Source: Phaeoceros laevis
Taxonomy: Eukaryota; Anthocerotophyta; Anthocerotopsida; Notothyladales
Direction: 5' to 3'
DNA length: 25,511 nt
Assembly (NCBI GenBank): GCA_049999765.1
Contig: JBNGIQ010007066.1
Coordinates: forward strand, 1 to 25,511
How positions within the stretch are numbered: position 1 is the first letter of the stretch; every line of letters starts with the position of its first letter. The notes under the pieces were generated by a model, which was not told the DNA's origin, did no database searches, and worked only from the letters and a program-made list of their open reading frames with translations. Position numbers and translations under genes: made by a program. This document shows, in pieces, positions 1 through 10,431 of the stretch.

Positions 1-204
1 AGCCCCGTTTGTAAAAAGATAGCAGTGGGACAAAAAGTATTCCGCACATCTATCAGTGTTTCTGTAGCAAAAATAAAAGTCCGTACCCGGAGATTTCCCA
101 GCAGGGGGGGCGGCACTTGCTTCGAACTAAAGTTTGTGCAATCATGATGTAATACTTTTGCCCCACCCACTTTTGGGCCAAATGGGAGGGTCCTGGAGTA
201 CCGC

Positions 205-541
205 TTGTCTCTCGGACACAAGACTATTATGCGACAAATGGGGAAAGATGAAAAATGGTTTCTCGTCTGTCGCATCGACAAAGAGCACGCGCTAGTTGGT
301 ACCACAGCCTGTCCCACACTTAGACTAACAATTGACTGACGGCAGGTTGACCCGAACCGGGCAAATTGTTTATCGGAGTCATATCGGACACTTGACTCTG
401 CGACAAATGGGGAAAGATGAAAAATGGTGTCTCGTCTGTCGCATCGACAAAGAGCACGCTAGTTAATACCACAGCCTGTCCCACACGTAGACTGAGCAGC
501 GGACTGACGGCGGGTTCGCGTGAGACCCGACCCCGGGCAAA
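205..541. repeat. Two-copy tandem repeat, about 169-bp period
   Basis: Two diverged direct copies lie head to tail, roughly 205-366 and 367-541. Each begins near a TTGT(C/T)T..TCGGA stretch, continues with GCGACAAATGGGGAAAGATG (231 and 400) and ends near GGGCAAATTGT. Inside each copy TGCGACA (230-236; 399-405) is matched by its reverse complement TGTCGCA (268-274; 437-443), so each could fold into a small hairpin. A partial third start is visible at 542-556. No gene was recognised in 1-570. Confidence 0.75.
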
Positions 542-572
542 TTGTCTCTCGGACACGACGACGCGAAAATTA

Positions 573-653
573 TATCATATCCCTGCCGGTCAGGCTGTCC
601 AGCATTTTGCCTGCATCCTGGCCATGTTTTGTATACATGTTTACAAGGCAATT
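573..653 (-). pseudogene. PPR protein fragment (relic)
   Basis: On the minus strand about 27 codons read NCLVNMYTKHGQDAGKMLDS followed by LTGRDMI. This matches the S/P junction of PLS-class pentatricopeptide repeats, where the usual pattern is LVNMY-KCG--DA--VFD-M--RD. The expected KCG is KHG and two residues are missing after it. No adjoining PPR repeats are readable on either side, so this is an isolated relic. PPR proteins of this class bind organellar RNA. Nothing suggests that this piece is expressed. Confidence 0.55.
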
Positions 654-1111
654 GTCGGAGGCCGCATTGGCTTGTAGCGCTAGGCTGTACCCTGATCCTT
701 GTAATTCCTGCACCTCGAGCTCCTGGTCCCTCAACAGAGACCGATCGCAAGTAGGAGTGTGCATGCCAAAGGCGCCGTTACTCGAATTTCCAGAGGAGCC
801 GTGTGAAGTCACAAGCAGCTGCAGCAAGAGATGCAAACCTAGCACCATTCTCGCAAACGCCATCCCGCGATTTCCAACTCCAAATCCTCAAACTCGCAAA
901 TGAAATCGAGATGGATCGTGATCAAGCAGGCAAGAAGACGACTCTACATATAAATATGTCGACATCTGCATTCTGTAAACACAAATGTGAGTAGCCTGAG
1001 TGAGGGATTGCCCAGCACGGATAGGACTTGCTTTGAACACCGCAGCACCTAAAGTTTTTGGACGAGTTCCTGATGTGGGTCTAGTCTTGATCTATCCGCG
1101 TTTCTGATATG
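654..1111. other. Unassigned spacer
   Basis: I see no convincing gene here. The open frames on both strands overlap one another, lack recognisable motifs and are of chance length. Confidence 0.4.
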
Positions 1112-1300
1112 GACTGGGAGTCTTCTCCAGTCTTCTTCTAGTACATGAATGGAACCCCGGGCCCGCCAATGAAAAAAAGCTCGACTGGGAGTCTTCTTCC
1201 GTAAATGTTGGAGCCCCGCCTATGGAATGAAGCTCGACTGGGGATTCTTCTTAGAGTGTGTACTGTACACACATGATGGAATAAAGCTCCGGCACTCTTG
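1112..1300. repeat. Degenerate short tandem repeat
   Basis: The phrase GACTGGGAGTCTTCT recurs at 1112 and 1183 and, changed to GACTGGGGATTCTTCT, at 1236. Between copies there is a GGA(A/G)CCCCG...ATGAA..AAGCTC stretch. A last weak partial copy, AAGCTCCGGCACTCTTG, begins near 1284. Spacing is about 71 and then 53 bp. The array lies downstream of RLP gene 1 and has no coding signal. Confidence 0.55.
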
Positions 1301-1740
1301 AAATAAAGTTCGTCCTTCTATTTCCTTCCAGACAAATGAGCAATGACGAAGAAGTCAAATTTGCAATATTGTTGCCTGTGCTGCTGTGCACATTGCAGCC
1401 TCCATTGGATATCATCAATGTTAGCATTTTCATGATCGTGTTTGTCACAATGTGTCGAAGTTTGGAGCAGGCAACCTATGACATGCATATGATGTTGGGT
1501 TTAAGCTTCTGCATAGTATGCTGGATGCTAACATTCAGTTTTCCAACATTTGTCAGAAACCAGTCATACAAAAATGCTCAGCTTCAAGCTCCAGGGACTA
1601 GCACAAGCGCGAGCCAGTCAGCCAAGTTGCCTGCCTCAGGCGTTGCAAGTGTTTTTTTTAAATGTCCCAGAAAAGATGACGCAGCAAAATCAAGACCTCG
1701 GACGTTACAAACTCAGGACTACAAAGCTCTACAAATAAAC
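1301..1740. other. 3' flank of RLP gene 1, no gene recognised
   Basis: This stretch lies just past the stop of RLP gene 1 (minus strand) and probably holds its 3' UTR. A plus-strand frame at 1336-1848 is open for 170 codons with a hydrophobic start. It runs into the RLP coding region on the opposite strand and has no recognisable domain, so I do not call it a gene. Confidence 0.4.
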
Positions 1741-4700
1741 TCATGGAGGAGGGACAAACATCCCGTACTTGAGCCTATGGCCCATAATAGGCTCTGGCTC
1801 ACCGGATTCTGTACGCAAGATGTAATCCCTGACAGATTTTTTTGTTAGTGCAAAAATTATGACTCCTACAAATCCTGCTATGAAGCCGATAAAAAACATG
1901 GTCAATGACATAAATTCCTCCTCTCTTGCCCAGTTGCCTTGTTGAGGTGGTGAAGTTGAAAGACATGAAGAAATAGGAAACCCACAAAGTTGAGCGTTTC
2001 CAGGTTGGTAAAATAAGGGGTCGACAAGCGTAGAAAATTGCTGGCCAGTTGGAATAACTCCGGACAGGTTATTGTAAGATACATTGAAAGTTGACAAGAA
2101 ATTCAAGCCAGTCAAAACGGGTGGGATTGAACCTGATAGATTGTTGTCTGACAAGTCGATTGTCTCAGCCGCCCTCAAGTTTCCAAAGCTAGTTGGTATC
2201 GAGCCTTCCAAGTGATTATGTGAAAGGTCCAGGAACCTCAAACCTCTCAGATTGCCAATCTCTGTTGGTATCTCATGCGTCAAGTTGTTTGAAGACAGGT
2301 CGAACCATGTGTTGGCCTCGAGAACGTAGGTGTACCGTACATACGTATCTCCATCAGGTCCTGGTATTGGCACTTCCTCGTACACAGTCAAAGCCCTGTT
2401 TGCACTTAGGTCTTTTGCAGTCTTATGTAGGGAGGCGAGGCCATTGAGCTCAGCCGGGATTGCACCCTGGAACATGTTGTGCGACAGCGAGAGACTTTGC
2501 AGCATGGAGAAACTCCCCAACCACATTGGGATGGACCCACTCAAACTGTTGTGCGATAAAACAAGAACCCGCAATGCAGAAAGCTGCTGGAACTCTTCAG
2601 GAATCACTCCGGAGAAATTGTTGTAGGAAAAGTCGATGAGGGAGATGTTGCGGCAGCTGCTCAAACCGGGCGGTATTGCACCACTTAGCATATTCCCCCG
2701 CAATACAAGCGTCTGAAGCTTGGTGAGGTTGCTGAAACTTGAAGGAATTGGACCTACAAGAAGGAAAGAGACAGGTCTGTATAATGAAATGGATAATCCG
2801 ATACATTGATTGCTTCTATGAAGTGTAACAACCATGTTTCAAGACAGTGTGATTTTAAATTGGCTGGCAGCAGTGACAGGCAAGTCATGGAAGGCGTACC
2901 AGTAAGTTGATTGTCCGACAGTGCCACTCGGATAACCGACTTGTAGCTTGCCGCGAAGGTACTTGGGATGGCGCCACTGAAGTTATTAAAAGACAGATCC
3001 ACATACTCGACCACAGACATGTTGCTCAAGAAAGCAGGAATCTCGCCTGCAGATATGTGACATTCAACACATTAGCGCAATTTCGTATATGTCGCTTGGA
3101 ATCACAGATGGAACTTGGGATCTGACCGGTCACGCACCCGTGAATTGATTGTGGGCGAGGGCGAACCAGAGAATCGACCGGAAGTTGGCACCCAAGTTCC
3201 TTGGAACGGTTCCAGACAAGCGATTCTTAGATAGATCGAAGTGCTGGAACTCAGACACGTTGCTCCAGGAGGCAGGGATGCTACCCTCCAAGCTATTGTT
3301 GAACAAATCTAAGTACGTTAGTTTTGTGCACCTTCCAAGGCTAGTCGGAAGTGGGCCGGTCAGATAATTGATATTGAGGCGGAGCCTTGTCAGCTCCAAG
3401 CAGCTGCCAATGGAGGAAGGAATTGAACCTGTGAACATGTTCATGTTTGCATCAAAACGAGCTAGCCTTGACATGTTTCCGCAGATGTCAGGGATGGTTC
3501 CCGTCATACGATTGTCTCCAATGCCCAGGTATTCCAGGTTATGAAGCCCTTGGATGCTGGCTGGAAGACCGCCACTGATCTTGTTCCTGCTGGCAATGAA
3601 TTGTCTCAACGAGGTCGAGTTCCCCATGCTAGCGGGGAGAGGCTCAGTAAAGTTGTTCCCATCGATTGCAATCACTTCCAGGTATTGGAGCCCGAAAATC
3701 GAGCTGGGAAGCGCTCCTGTCATGAAAGCATTGCCATTGAAGTCCAGCCACTGGAGGTTGGTGCAGTTCCCAAGCTCTGTGGGTATGTTCCCAGACATTG
3801 AGCTGCCGGGACCGCCGTACCATTGAATAGCCTCCAACTTCTTCAAATTGCCAATGGATGCGGGGACCTGGCCGGTCAGATTGTTGGCACCCACACCCAG
3901 CAGTACCAAGCTGGTGCAATTCTCTATAGATGCAGGAAGACTTCCAGTCAGTTGGTTGAAGAACACACCCAGGTATTGGAGCTTTTGAAGACGGCTGAGC
4001 TCGGCAGGGATGGGTCCTGATAGACTGTTGTGGCTTACCCATAGTCTCTCCAGGTCCGTGCAGTTTGCAAGCTCCTCTGGAATGCTGCCTGAGAATTGGT
4101 TGTGCTGCAAGACGAGCGTGCGCAACGAAACAAGTGAGCCCAGCCAAGAGGGAATCCGCCCCTGCAGATTGTTGTTTCCCAACCAAAGTGTCTGCAACAA
4201 GGTCAGATTCTGGAGCTCCGCAGGGATGGTGCCATTAATTAAGGTCCTGGAAGAATGATCCCCTGCTGGGTCTGATGCCGCATTCCCAATACCCAGGTAA
4301 ACGAGCTTGCTGCATCTCCCTAACTCAGGGGGGATAGTTCCGGACAGATCGTTTTGCCGCAGCCGCAATTGTTGAAGTTTGCTGAGAGCGCCCAACTCAG
4401 GAGGGATATGTCCTGACAACTGGTTTGCGCTGAGATCAAGAACCAGCAACTGGACACAGCGCCCCAGATCACTGGGTATACCGCCATTCATAGAGTTGTT
4501 GGAGAGGTCCAAAACGGACAAGAAGGGCAAGCCGCCCAGCACACCAGGGAGGATGACTCCGCCCATGCGGTAGCCACTTAACACCAAAGAGCTCACTTGG
4601 TGCTGGGAAGTGCACTCAACTCCCCGCCATGAGCAGGGGGCTCCCACCTTTGTCTCCTCCCAGTCACCAAGAACGTTGAGAGGGTCTCTTGTAATACCAG

Positions 4701-4977
4701 CTTTGAGTGCCAGCAGAATCTCAATGTTGGTGGCATTTGACAGCCGCTGAGCGAGAACCTGCTGTTGCGTCTGGCCGACAAGCTTCTCGTCGGTGGATTG
4801 CAGATAGAAGATCCGGGCAGTAGCAGTACTAGTGTCCTCGACATGGGTCCAGCTGTGGCGGTAGGACACTCCCGAGGATGTCAGAGCGATGTGGGATGCA
4901 GCTCCAGCGTCTGTGCTCCAAAGCATGTGTACCAGAAGGTGGAAAAATAGCGCAAAGCTTAAGGTCACCAGCTTCAT
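1741..4977 (-). CDS. LRR receptor-like protein (RLP gene 1), three exons, no kinase
   Basis: Predicted plasma-membrane receptor with an extracellular LRR ectodomain and a short cytosolic tail. RLPs of this build act in immunity or development by partnering LRR kinases; the ligand is unknown. Exons are 4977-3138, 3046-2900 and 2753-1741, both introns GT..AG and phase 1. Spliced coding length is 3,000 nt (999 aa). The ATG at 4977 opens a signal peptide (residues 1 to about 25, KLVTLSFALFFHLLVHMLW). An LRRNT-type cap carries the Cys pair C115/C122 (CSWRGVEC). About 30 plant-type repeats (LxxLxLxxNxLxGxIP) follow. A non-LRR island (..VYEEVPIPGPDGDTYVRYTY..) sits just before the last four repeats, a classic RLP position. 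Then come an acidic EEE, a membrane helix at about 944-965 and a 34-residue tail ending YGMFVPPP. Splicing restores perfect LRR spacing at both junctions (QFTG|EIP and QLTG|PIP), strong evidence for the model. The gene looks intact. Confidence 0.92.
2754..2899 (-). other. Intron 2 of RLP gene 1 (146 bp)
   Basis: GTACGC opens the intron at 2899 and a pyrimidine-rich TTTCCTTCTTGTAG closes it at 2754. The split codon is again glycine and gives QLTG-PIPSSFSN, an in-register LRR. Both introns interrupt the same position of the repeat consensus, in phase 1. Confidence 0.87.
3047..3137 (-). other. Intron 1 of RLP gene 1 (91 bp)
   Basis: On the minus strand GTGCGT opens the intron at 3137 and CTGCAG closes it at 3047. 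The split codon is glycine (G|GC), giving QFTG-EIPAFLSN across the junction. Reading through instead meets a stop at once, one residue after QFTG. Confidence 0.88.
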
Positions 4978-5790
4978 TCTGCCTGCGTGCCTGCGTGATC
5001 AATGTTAGTAGTATGCATGCGCAAAACCTGCGGAATGGAAGAAGAAGTATATTTCCAGTGTGTGAAGGGACCCGTAAAAACCATACATGTGCAAGAAGCA
5101 AGGCAGAAAGCTAGCCAGCCTCCTGAAATTGCCTACAGGTCCAGTCCAGACCAAATGAGTGCTCACTTATGAACCTCCGCAATTGCAATGGACATATCTG
5201 CTCCATTCACCTACAAAGGCACAGACCTTAACACGGCACATTGCTTCACTTGCGTACGCGGGGTTCGTCAAAGTTCTTTGCGCTTTACGAGTTGGGATGA
5301 CGCCGAATCCCACAGCCTCGTCTAGAACCCTGAACGCAATCTCGAACGCCAGTTCACAACTTGCAGCCGGTAACCCGCACCCTTTATCACCGGTTAGAAC
5401 AATTGGCAAATCCGGAAATAAAGCCCCAGCACTCAAGACCAAGGGACCGTCCTCCCAATCGTGCTCAACCGGTGTATACCGGCTGAGCCCAAACCCAGGC
5501 TAGGCACCTGTCTGCAGTCTGCAGTTGTACCAAGACCTCGTCCTTCCTAATTAAGTCGAGTGAACAAGATATTACGAGATGCTGACGAATGTTACGTGCT
5601 TCCATGAGCAGATGTACCAGCCTTCGATCAATTGGCCGATTGACCTCGGGTAGGGTGGTACGTACACTTACATGTACCCACTTGCATCTCATGAGAGCTC
5701 CGACAGTCAGATTGCAATTGGGAATAGCACTTGCATCTTCACATGTAGCTGCCTTGAACAGAGTGATCGTACATCTTGCATCGTACAGTT
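4978..5790 (-). promoter_or_regulatory. 5' flank of RLP gene 1, duplicated upstream of RLP gene 2
   Basis: This block is clearly homologous to about 21910-22705 in front of RLP gene 2, with indels. Shared landmarks include GAACCTCCGCAATTGCAATG (about 5169), CTAATTAAGTCGAGTGAAC (about 5547), the stretch around CAATTGGCCGATTGAC (about 5628) and GAGAGCTCCGACAGTCAGAT (about 5693). It therefore travelled with the gene and probably contains the promoter. A weak TATA-like AATATAC on the minus strand near 5050 lies about 70 bp above the ATG. The core promoter call is tentative; the homology is certain. Confidence 0.6.
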
Positions 5791-5898
5791 AGACGTCAAG
5801 ATTGCTAACTGGCGCCGACGACCCATGCACCCTGCTTAAAATTGTTACGTGGCTGACAGCGGGCATGTCGTCCTCAGAGGATCGGTAGCAGGTAAGGT

Positions 5899-5987
5899 GT
5901 AGCTGGGGGGGAAAGATCATGAGAGATGGTGGATGACATGAACGTAGCTGGGGGGGAATGATCATGAGAGATGGTGGATGACATGAA
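5899..5987. repeat. 45-bp direct repeat, two copies
   Basis: The unit GTAGCTGGGGGGGAA(A/T)GATC continues with ATGAGAGATGGTGGATGACATGAAC. It occurs at about 5899-5943 and 5944-5987 with one substitution. No coding role is visible; the near identity suggests recent slippage. Confidence 0.85.
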
Positions 5988-6073
5988 CTCACTGTGCACA
6001 CTGTACAGACATCGTCTCCCAGCACCAAGTCCATAGAACCAGCTAATGTGCATCCAGTGTGCATCGCGTTCAG

Positions 6074-6093
6074 CAACGGAACTAGTTCCGTTG
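6074..6093. repeat. Perfect 20-bp palindrome
   Basis: CAACGGAACT is followed directly by its reverse complement AGTTCCGTTG, with no spacer. It lies in a gene-poor stretch with two further inverted repeats within 260 bp. Confidence 0.85.
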
Positions 6094-6121
6094 CCTGCCA
6101 TGAGCTTGTAGCGTTGGAACT

Positions 6122-6143
6122 AGCCTGCCAATACTGGCAGGCT
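6122..6143. repeat. Hairpin, 9-bp stem and 4-nt loop
   Basis: AGCCTGCCA at 6122-6130 pairs with TGGCAGGCT at 6135-6143 around an ATAC loop. No flanking transcription unit is recognised, so a terminator role cannot be claimed. Confidence 0.75.
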
Positions 6144-6311
6144 GGAGGCACATGAAAAAGTTCGAGGTACTGGTTCCAAGGAGTGATGTACAGAACATTT
6201 TGTTGGTTGGCCTGCACATGTTTTGATGTCAGCTCACTTGTTGCAACGTGCAATCCAAACTAGGGTATGTAGGTTGGTGTAGGACTAGTAGCAGGTTTGA
6301 TATACTTGTAA

Positions 6312-6327
6312 CGAGATGTACATCTCG
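6312..6327. repeat. Perfect 16-bp palindrome
   Basis: CGAGATGT is followed directly by ACATCTCG. Close by, TTGGCCTGCACATGT appears twice (about 6206 and 6332), suggesting a local duplication around these inverted repeats. Confidence 0.75.
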
Positions 6328-6329
6328 GT

Positions 6330-7088
6330 TGGCCTGCACATGTGCAGAAGCAACACATATTGTTTTGTCTGGTACTGTGGCAGGAGTGTGGGCCATTTTG
6401 CAGAACAATGATATGCTTAATTTTCAAGAGAAGGGGCAACTTGCTGCGGGTTTGCTGCCTGCCATCGACAGCGGGCAGCTTCACTTCGAGGCTCAAGATG
6501 GTGTGACTGTTCGAGAGTAGATGACAATGCAGGTAAAAGCTTCCGGACCCCTGCCCAGCCCGGGGTGAATACATCAATTGGATTAATTATAAAGCTCAGT
6601 TCCTTTGTTGTAATGTCGTAGGGAGTTCATTGTCCTGATGGTTTTCTGTCAATGCAGCAACAGTCCCCAACAGGCAGCTCAACGGATTGATTTTTCATGC
6701 CGGGTTCTAAGGTGTTTCAAGCTGCATTCGAGTGGTGGCACCTTTTTCATGAGCAGTTTCAGATTCTTGGAGAGTTCAGGAGTAGTAGTCATGTACTTGT
6801 TCTGTGTGAGGGCCATATGATTCAGGGGAGGATGTAAACATAGGCTAAGTGCTCCAGTCGCTTTCTCCTTGTTTGTAGAAGGGACAGAGTTTAGATTTGC
6901 TGTTTTTAGTACAGAAAGAACGAGGCACACACAATGTCCATCGTGACACACACGCATATATATAAATCTGACAGACAAGAGAGTTTAAACAAGGGAAGAA
7001 TCCTGCATTCCCATGGTTTCACCTACACACAGCAGGAAGGACTCTTTTTCAGGTCAAGCAGTGTGGGAAGACACAAGCCTAAGTAGAT
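6330..7088. other. Unassigned spacer before the LINE remnant
   Basis: No gene is supported. A plus-strand frame ending at 6520 is protein-like but unrecognised. A TATA-like CATATATATAAATC lies at about 6954-6967 on plus with no convincing gene after it. Part of this stretch may be the 3' untranslated end of the LINE remnant, but no poly-A tract marks its limit. Confidence 0.35.
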
Positions 7089-8472
7089 TCAGATCGCAGG
7101 GGTAGCTCTGTCTAGACAGGCTGCCATAAGGGAGGCTACAGTGGCCTGATCCTGCGCAAGGAGTTCAGAGAGCTGCATGTTCGTTCTAAGGATATGGGAC
7201 AAATCCATTCTAAAGTTCTCTTGTGTATGGGCAGTGCAGTAGCACATGCAGTTCATCTCCAACCTGCTGCAGCTGACATTTCTCACAGAATCTACCTTGC
7301 AGCGGGCGGTACTCTGTTCTGCTTTCTGGATTTTCGCCATCCCTGTTTTGTGTTCGGATGTTGGATGCTCTCAGTCTTAAACGTGCTAGCTGCTCACGTT
7401 CTTGCCTGGGTAGAGCAAAACAGAGATATCGAGACAAGGTGTACGCCTACGGGAAAATCTCTTCCTGTCGCACTAAGTCCTTGTAGAATGCTTTACACCT
7501 TTGAGAGAGGGCCAGGTGCCCAAGTTTTGCGAAGGTACGCTGCTTGGATCATTTTCGGAGTGACCGCCAACGGAGAGACATGATCCAGGTCTCGTTTGAC
7601 TAGCCATTTGCGCCATTGCTGAAACCAAGATTTGTTGGAGTTGTTCTGAGAGAGACAGAGCTACAACCGGGAACGCCAGGCGTTCATGGAAGAGACGTAC
7701 CCCGTGTTTCGGTTGCTGCTGCAACGGGATCTCTTTTGTGAGCTGTTGAACTCTCTGAATATACCGAGCAGTTGTGCACATGGCCTTGATTACCACCGGA
7801 TAGAGTCCCAGCTCAGCAAGAAGGAGATCTTAAGAGACCGACTGCCTGTTTCTGAGGGAACGTCTAGCGAAGGTGAGTAACAACTTCTCCCTCTTGCTCC
7901 ACTGTTTGAGCGTGTATCCAGCCCCCCACGTCTCAACCCCATAGAGCAGTGCAGGCAGGACGTTAGTTTTTCAGAGCCTCAGCAGAGGAAGGAGATGAAA
8001 GCGATTGGGAGTTGAGAAGGCTGAGTACATTGCTCCTTGTGCCTCTGGAAACTGTGTTCCAGTGCTTTGTGAAAGTTTCCATCAGCAAAAGTCCAAGCTC
8101 CCAGGTAAAGATAGTTATTTCTCCTTACAAGTGATGATCCGTCCATCCCAGAAAAAGGCCGGCTCTTTGTTCTCCCCACCATGTATGACAACAGCAGTTT
8201 TGGAGAGGTTAAACCGTGAGCATGGTTTCCTGGCAGAAGGTATGGAGCAGCGAGAGTTGACGTTGTAACCTTTCAGCCGACGTGGACAGGAGAACAATCT
8301 TATCAGCGTATAGCAGAGCATGTAAGAAGAAGGGGTCCCGGAGCAAGGGATCAGAGGTCGAGGCAGTTCTTAGAAGTTCTTCTAGCCGTTGAACCACCAA
8401 AGAGGAGTTGCGACTGAGGTGACATCCCTGACGAACTCCAGCAATGCTTTTACAAAGTCCAGTGTACCATGT
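7089..8472 (-). pseudogene. Decayed non-LTR (LINE-type) reverse transcriptase, C-terminal part
   Basis: Read on minus in several frames, ordered LINE motifs appear. RT motif GVRQGCHLS is at about 8413-8439. The catalytic box reads LLYADKIVLLS near 8310, where the second aspartate of YADD is lysine. Then LTVNLSKTAVVIHGG and the YLYLGAWTFADG segment follow. NVLPALLYGVETWG is at 7964 and below. Last comes a zinc-binding C-terminus, RFCEKC..DELHVLLHC (Cys/His at 7231-7287), finishing MAACLDRATPAI before a stop at 7089. Stops and shifts separate these pieces, so the copy is dead. The N-terminal endonuclease and early RT motifs are absent, as expected for a 5'-truncated insertion. The clade is not assigned. 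Confidence 0.8.
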
Positions 8473-8505
8473 TAACTCTCAGGCATCTTAACTTTCACCC
8501 AACAG

Positions 8506-9870
8506 GAGCTCATGATAGCAGGTTTAAATTATGGCCAGCAGGAAATGCCTCAGGAAGCCCTGGATCTCTACAGTAGCATGCAAGAGCATGGTATCAGTCC
8601 ACCTGATTCTTTCACATTCGTATGTCCTGCAGGTATGTTTAGGTGTAGGATCAGCAGCTCTGCATCACAGCGAGCAGCTTCATGCACCGATTGAGAAACG
8701 AGGTCTTAAAGACGATGTGATTGTAGGGGCCAGTTTGGTGAACATGTATACAAAGTGTGGCAGGCTATAGGATGCTCGAAGTGTGTTTGACGTGCTTCCT
8801 CGCAGAAACATGGTGACATGGACTGCCATGATCGCAGGTTATGCCCAACAGGGGATAGGTCAGGAATCCGTTGATCCGTACAGGAGCATGCAACTGGAAA
8901 ATGCCGCTCCACCTGATTCTGTCACATTTGCATGCATGCCTGCTGCAGGGATGTGCAAGTGTTGGTGATGCAGCTGTACCAGGGACAGCAGCTCCATGCA
9001 CGGATTGAAGAACCAGGGTTGCAGGAAGGTATGGTTCTAGGTGGCAGCTTGGTGACTATGTACTCAAAGTGCGGTAGTACAGACGATGTTCGCAGAGTGT
9101 TTGACAGGCTTCCTTACAAAAATTTGGTGGCATGGAATGCAATGCTTGCAGGTTATGCTGAGCAGAGGATGGGTCCTGAAGCAAGCTCTTGCTCTTTATA
9201 GTAGTAGCCATTACTCCCGATTCTGCCACATTTGGATATGCCTCCTGCAAGCATGTTCAAGCGTAGGATTGGTAGCTCTTCATCAGGGAAGCAGCTCCAT
9301 TCACAGATTGACGAACTGGGTATGCAAGGTCATGTGGTTGTAGGTGCCACCTTGGTGAACACGTATGCAAAGTGTGGTAGCCTAGGCTGTGGCAAGCAGC
9401 TCCATATGCAGATCAAGCAACAAGGACTGCAAACTGGCCAAATCTGGGGTTTGGCTTGGTAGAAATGTATGCTAAGTGCGGGAGCATGCTTGATTCGCAG
9501 CAGGTATTTGATTCATTGTCTGAAAAAAATATAGAGGCATGGAATGCGCTATTTGCAAGTTATGTCCGGCAGGGGGATAGTGAGGTTGTGTTTGACTTGC
9601 TTGGAAGGATGAGGCTGGATGGAATACAGCCAAATGCCATCACTTTACTCAGTGTCCTGGCAGTCTGCAGTCATATGGGCCTGGTGAACGAAGGCCGAGA
9701 GTACTTGGAGACTATGAGCATGGATCATGGGATCAAGCCCAACATTTGAGCACTATGTCTGCATTGTTTGATCTCCTGGGGCGAGCGTGCATACGTTCGG
9801 AGTTAAGGGCAGGAAGAATTCTGACAGTGAAGGAATCTATGCAAGCACCAGCCTCCAAATTGAAGGAAGA
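8506..9870 (+). pseudogene. PLS-class PPR protein pseudogene
   Basis: Successive plus-strand frames show tandem PPR units: LMIAGLNYGQQEMPQEALDL, GASLVNMYTKCGRL, a TAG at 8768-8770, then DARSVFDVLPRRNMVTWTAM. Next come GGSLVTMYSKCGSTDDVRRV, GATLVNTYAKCGSLGCGKQL and MVEMYAKCGSMLDSQQVFDS, ending with GIQPNAITLLSVLAVCSHMG and a frame-shifted FEHYVCIV..DLLGRA. At least five frame changes and several stops were needed to follow it, so it is non-functional. Intact relatives are organellar RNA-binding proteins, often for RNA editing or maturation. The first readable codons follow TTTCACCCAACAG at about 8505, a plausible old splice acceptor. No E/DYW C-terminal domain is readable beyond about 9870. 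Confidence 0.85.
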
Positions 9871-10159
9871 ACGTTATGTGTCGCATCTGCACTCGTTGTA
9901 GGATGTGCCGGATGATAGGTGGACTGAGATGCTTGAGCGTGAACTATTACCCGCCGGAATGCAAGGTGCGTTCATGTGCGAAGTGTAGCTGTCGTGGCGG
10001 TATCAGGCATCCATTGAGGTAAAAATACTTCCAATGTCTTGGGTGCATCGTTATCTTGAGTCATAAGGCAAAGGAGAGGTTCACCAAACTGGTGATTTCA
10101 TTATGTTGCCATATGCCTAGTTGAGCCAAAGGCACGCTCACACAGCCTAATCTTCAGGA
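9871..10159. other. Unassigned spacer
   Basis: This lies between the PPR pseudogene and the RLP-type flank. No motif or gene was recognised. Confidence 0.35.
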
Positions 10160-10275
10160 GCACAGAAAAACATTTGTCATAATCCTAAAGATCTGCATAG
10201 GAAAACAAAAGCACCAGGCATGAAATGGAGACGGAGAAGACTCAAATTCGGGAATCCCTCTAGTGCTACCCCCGA
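10160..10275. repeat. RLP 3' flank block, copy A
   Basis: ACAGAAAAACNTTTGTCATN followed by ATCCTAAAGAT, then GCATGA and GGAATCCCTCT, is shared in order with 24383-24500 downstream of RLP gene 3. This block is the distal 3' flank of RLP gene 2, stranded left of the retroelement. Homology stops near 10160, where the PPR side begins; in copy B the F-box fragment begins there instead. Confidence 0.75.
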
Positions 10276-10370
10276 GAAGAGGTTAGCTACAACCAATTGC
10301 TCATGTGAGAAGAAAATGTATGAGCTTGTCTAAAGTGGAAGAAGAGAATATGTATGTGCTGTGTGTGGAA

Positions 10371-10431
10371 GATCCATAAGCAAGTCATAAGTAAGATCCA
10401 TAAGTAAGTCATAAGTAAGATCCATAAGTAG
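10371..10431. repeat. 24-bp tandem repeat, about 2.5 copies
   Basis: Unit GATCCATAAGTAAGTCATAA-GTAA starts at 10371, 10395 and 10419; the first copy has GC in place of GT once. The unit itself contains the sub-motif CATAAGTAA twice. There are no spacers of unique sequence, so this is a simple minisatellite, not a CRISPR array. Confidence 0.9.

Noticed and set aside
1336-1848. 170-codon plus-strand ORF with a hydrophobic start
   Set aside because: It overlaps the antisense of the RLP gene 1 coding end, has no recognisable domain, and its length is compatible with chance plus antisense coding bias.
1741-4977. LRR receptor kinase
   Set aside because: The coding ends 34 residues after the membrane helix. 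No kinase motifs occur in any frame downstream, so it is a receptor-like protein.
6248-6520. 90-codon plus-strand ORF with a protein-like end
   Set aside because: No family resemblance and no supporting neighbours or splice structure. Only the last 40 codons look protein-like.
10371-10431. CRISPR-like repeat array
   Set aside because: The copies abut without unique spacers and the context is a plant nuclear genome.
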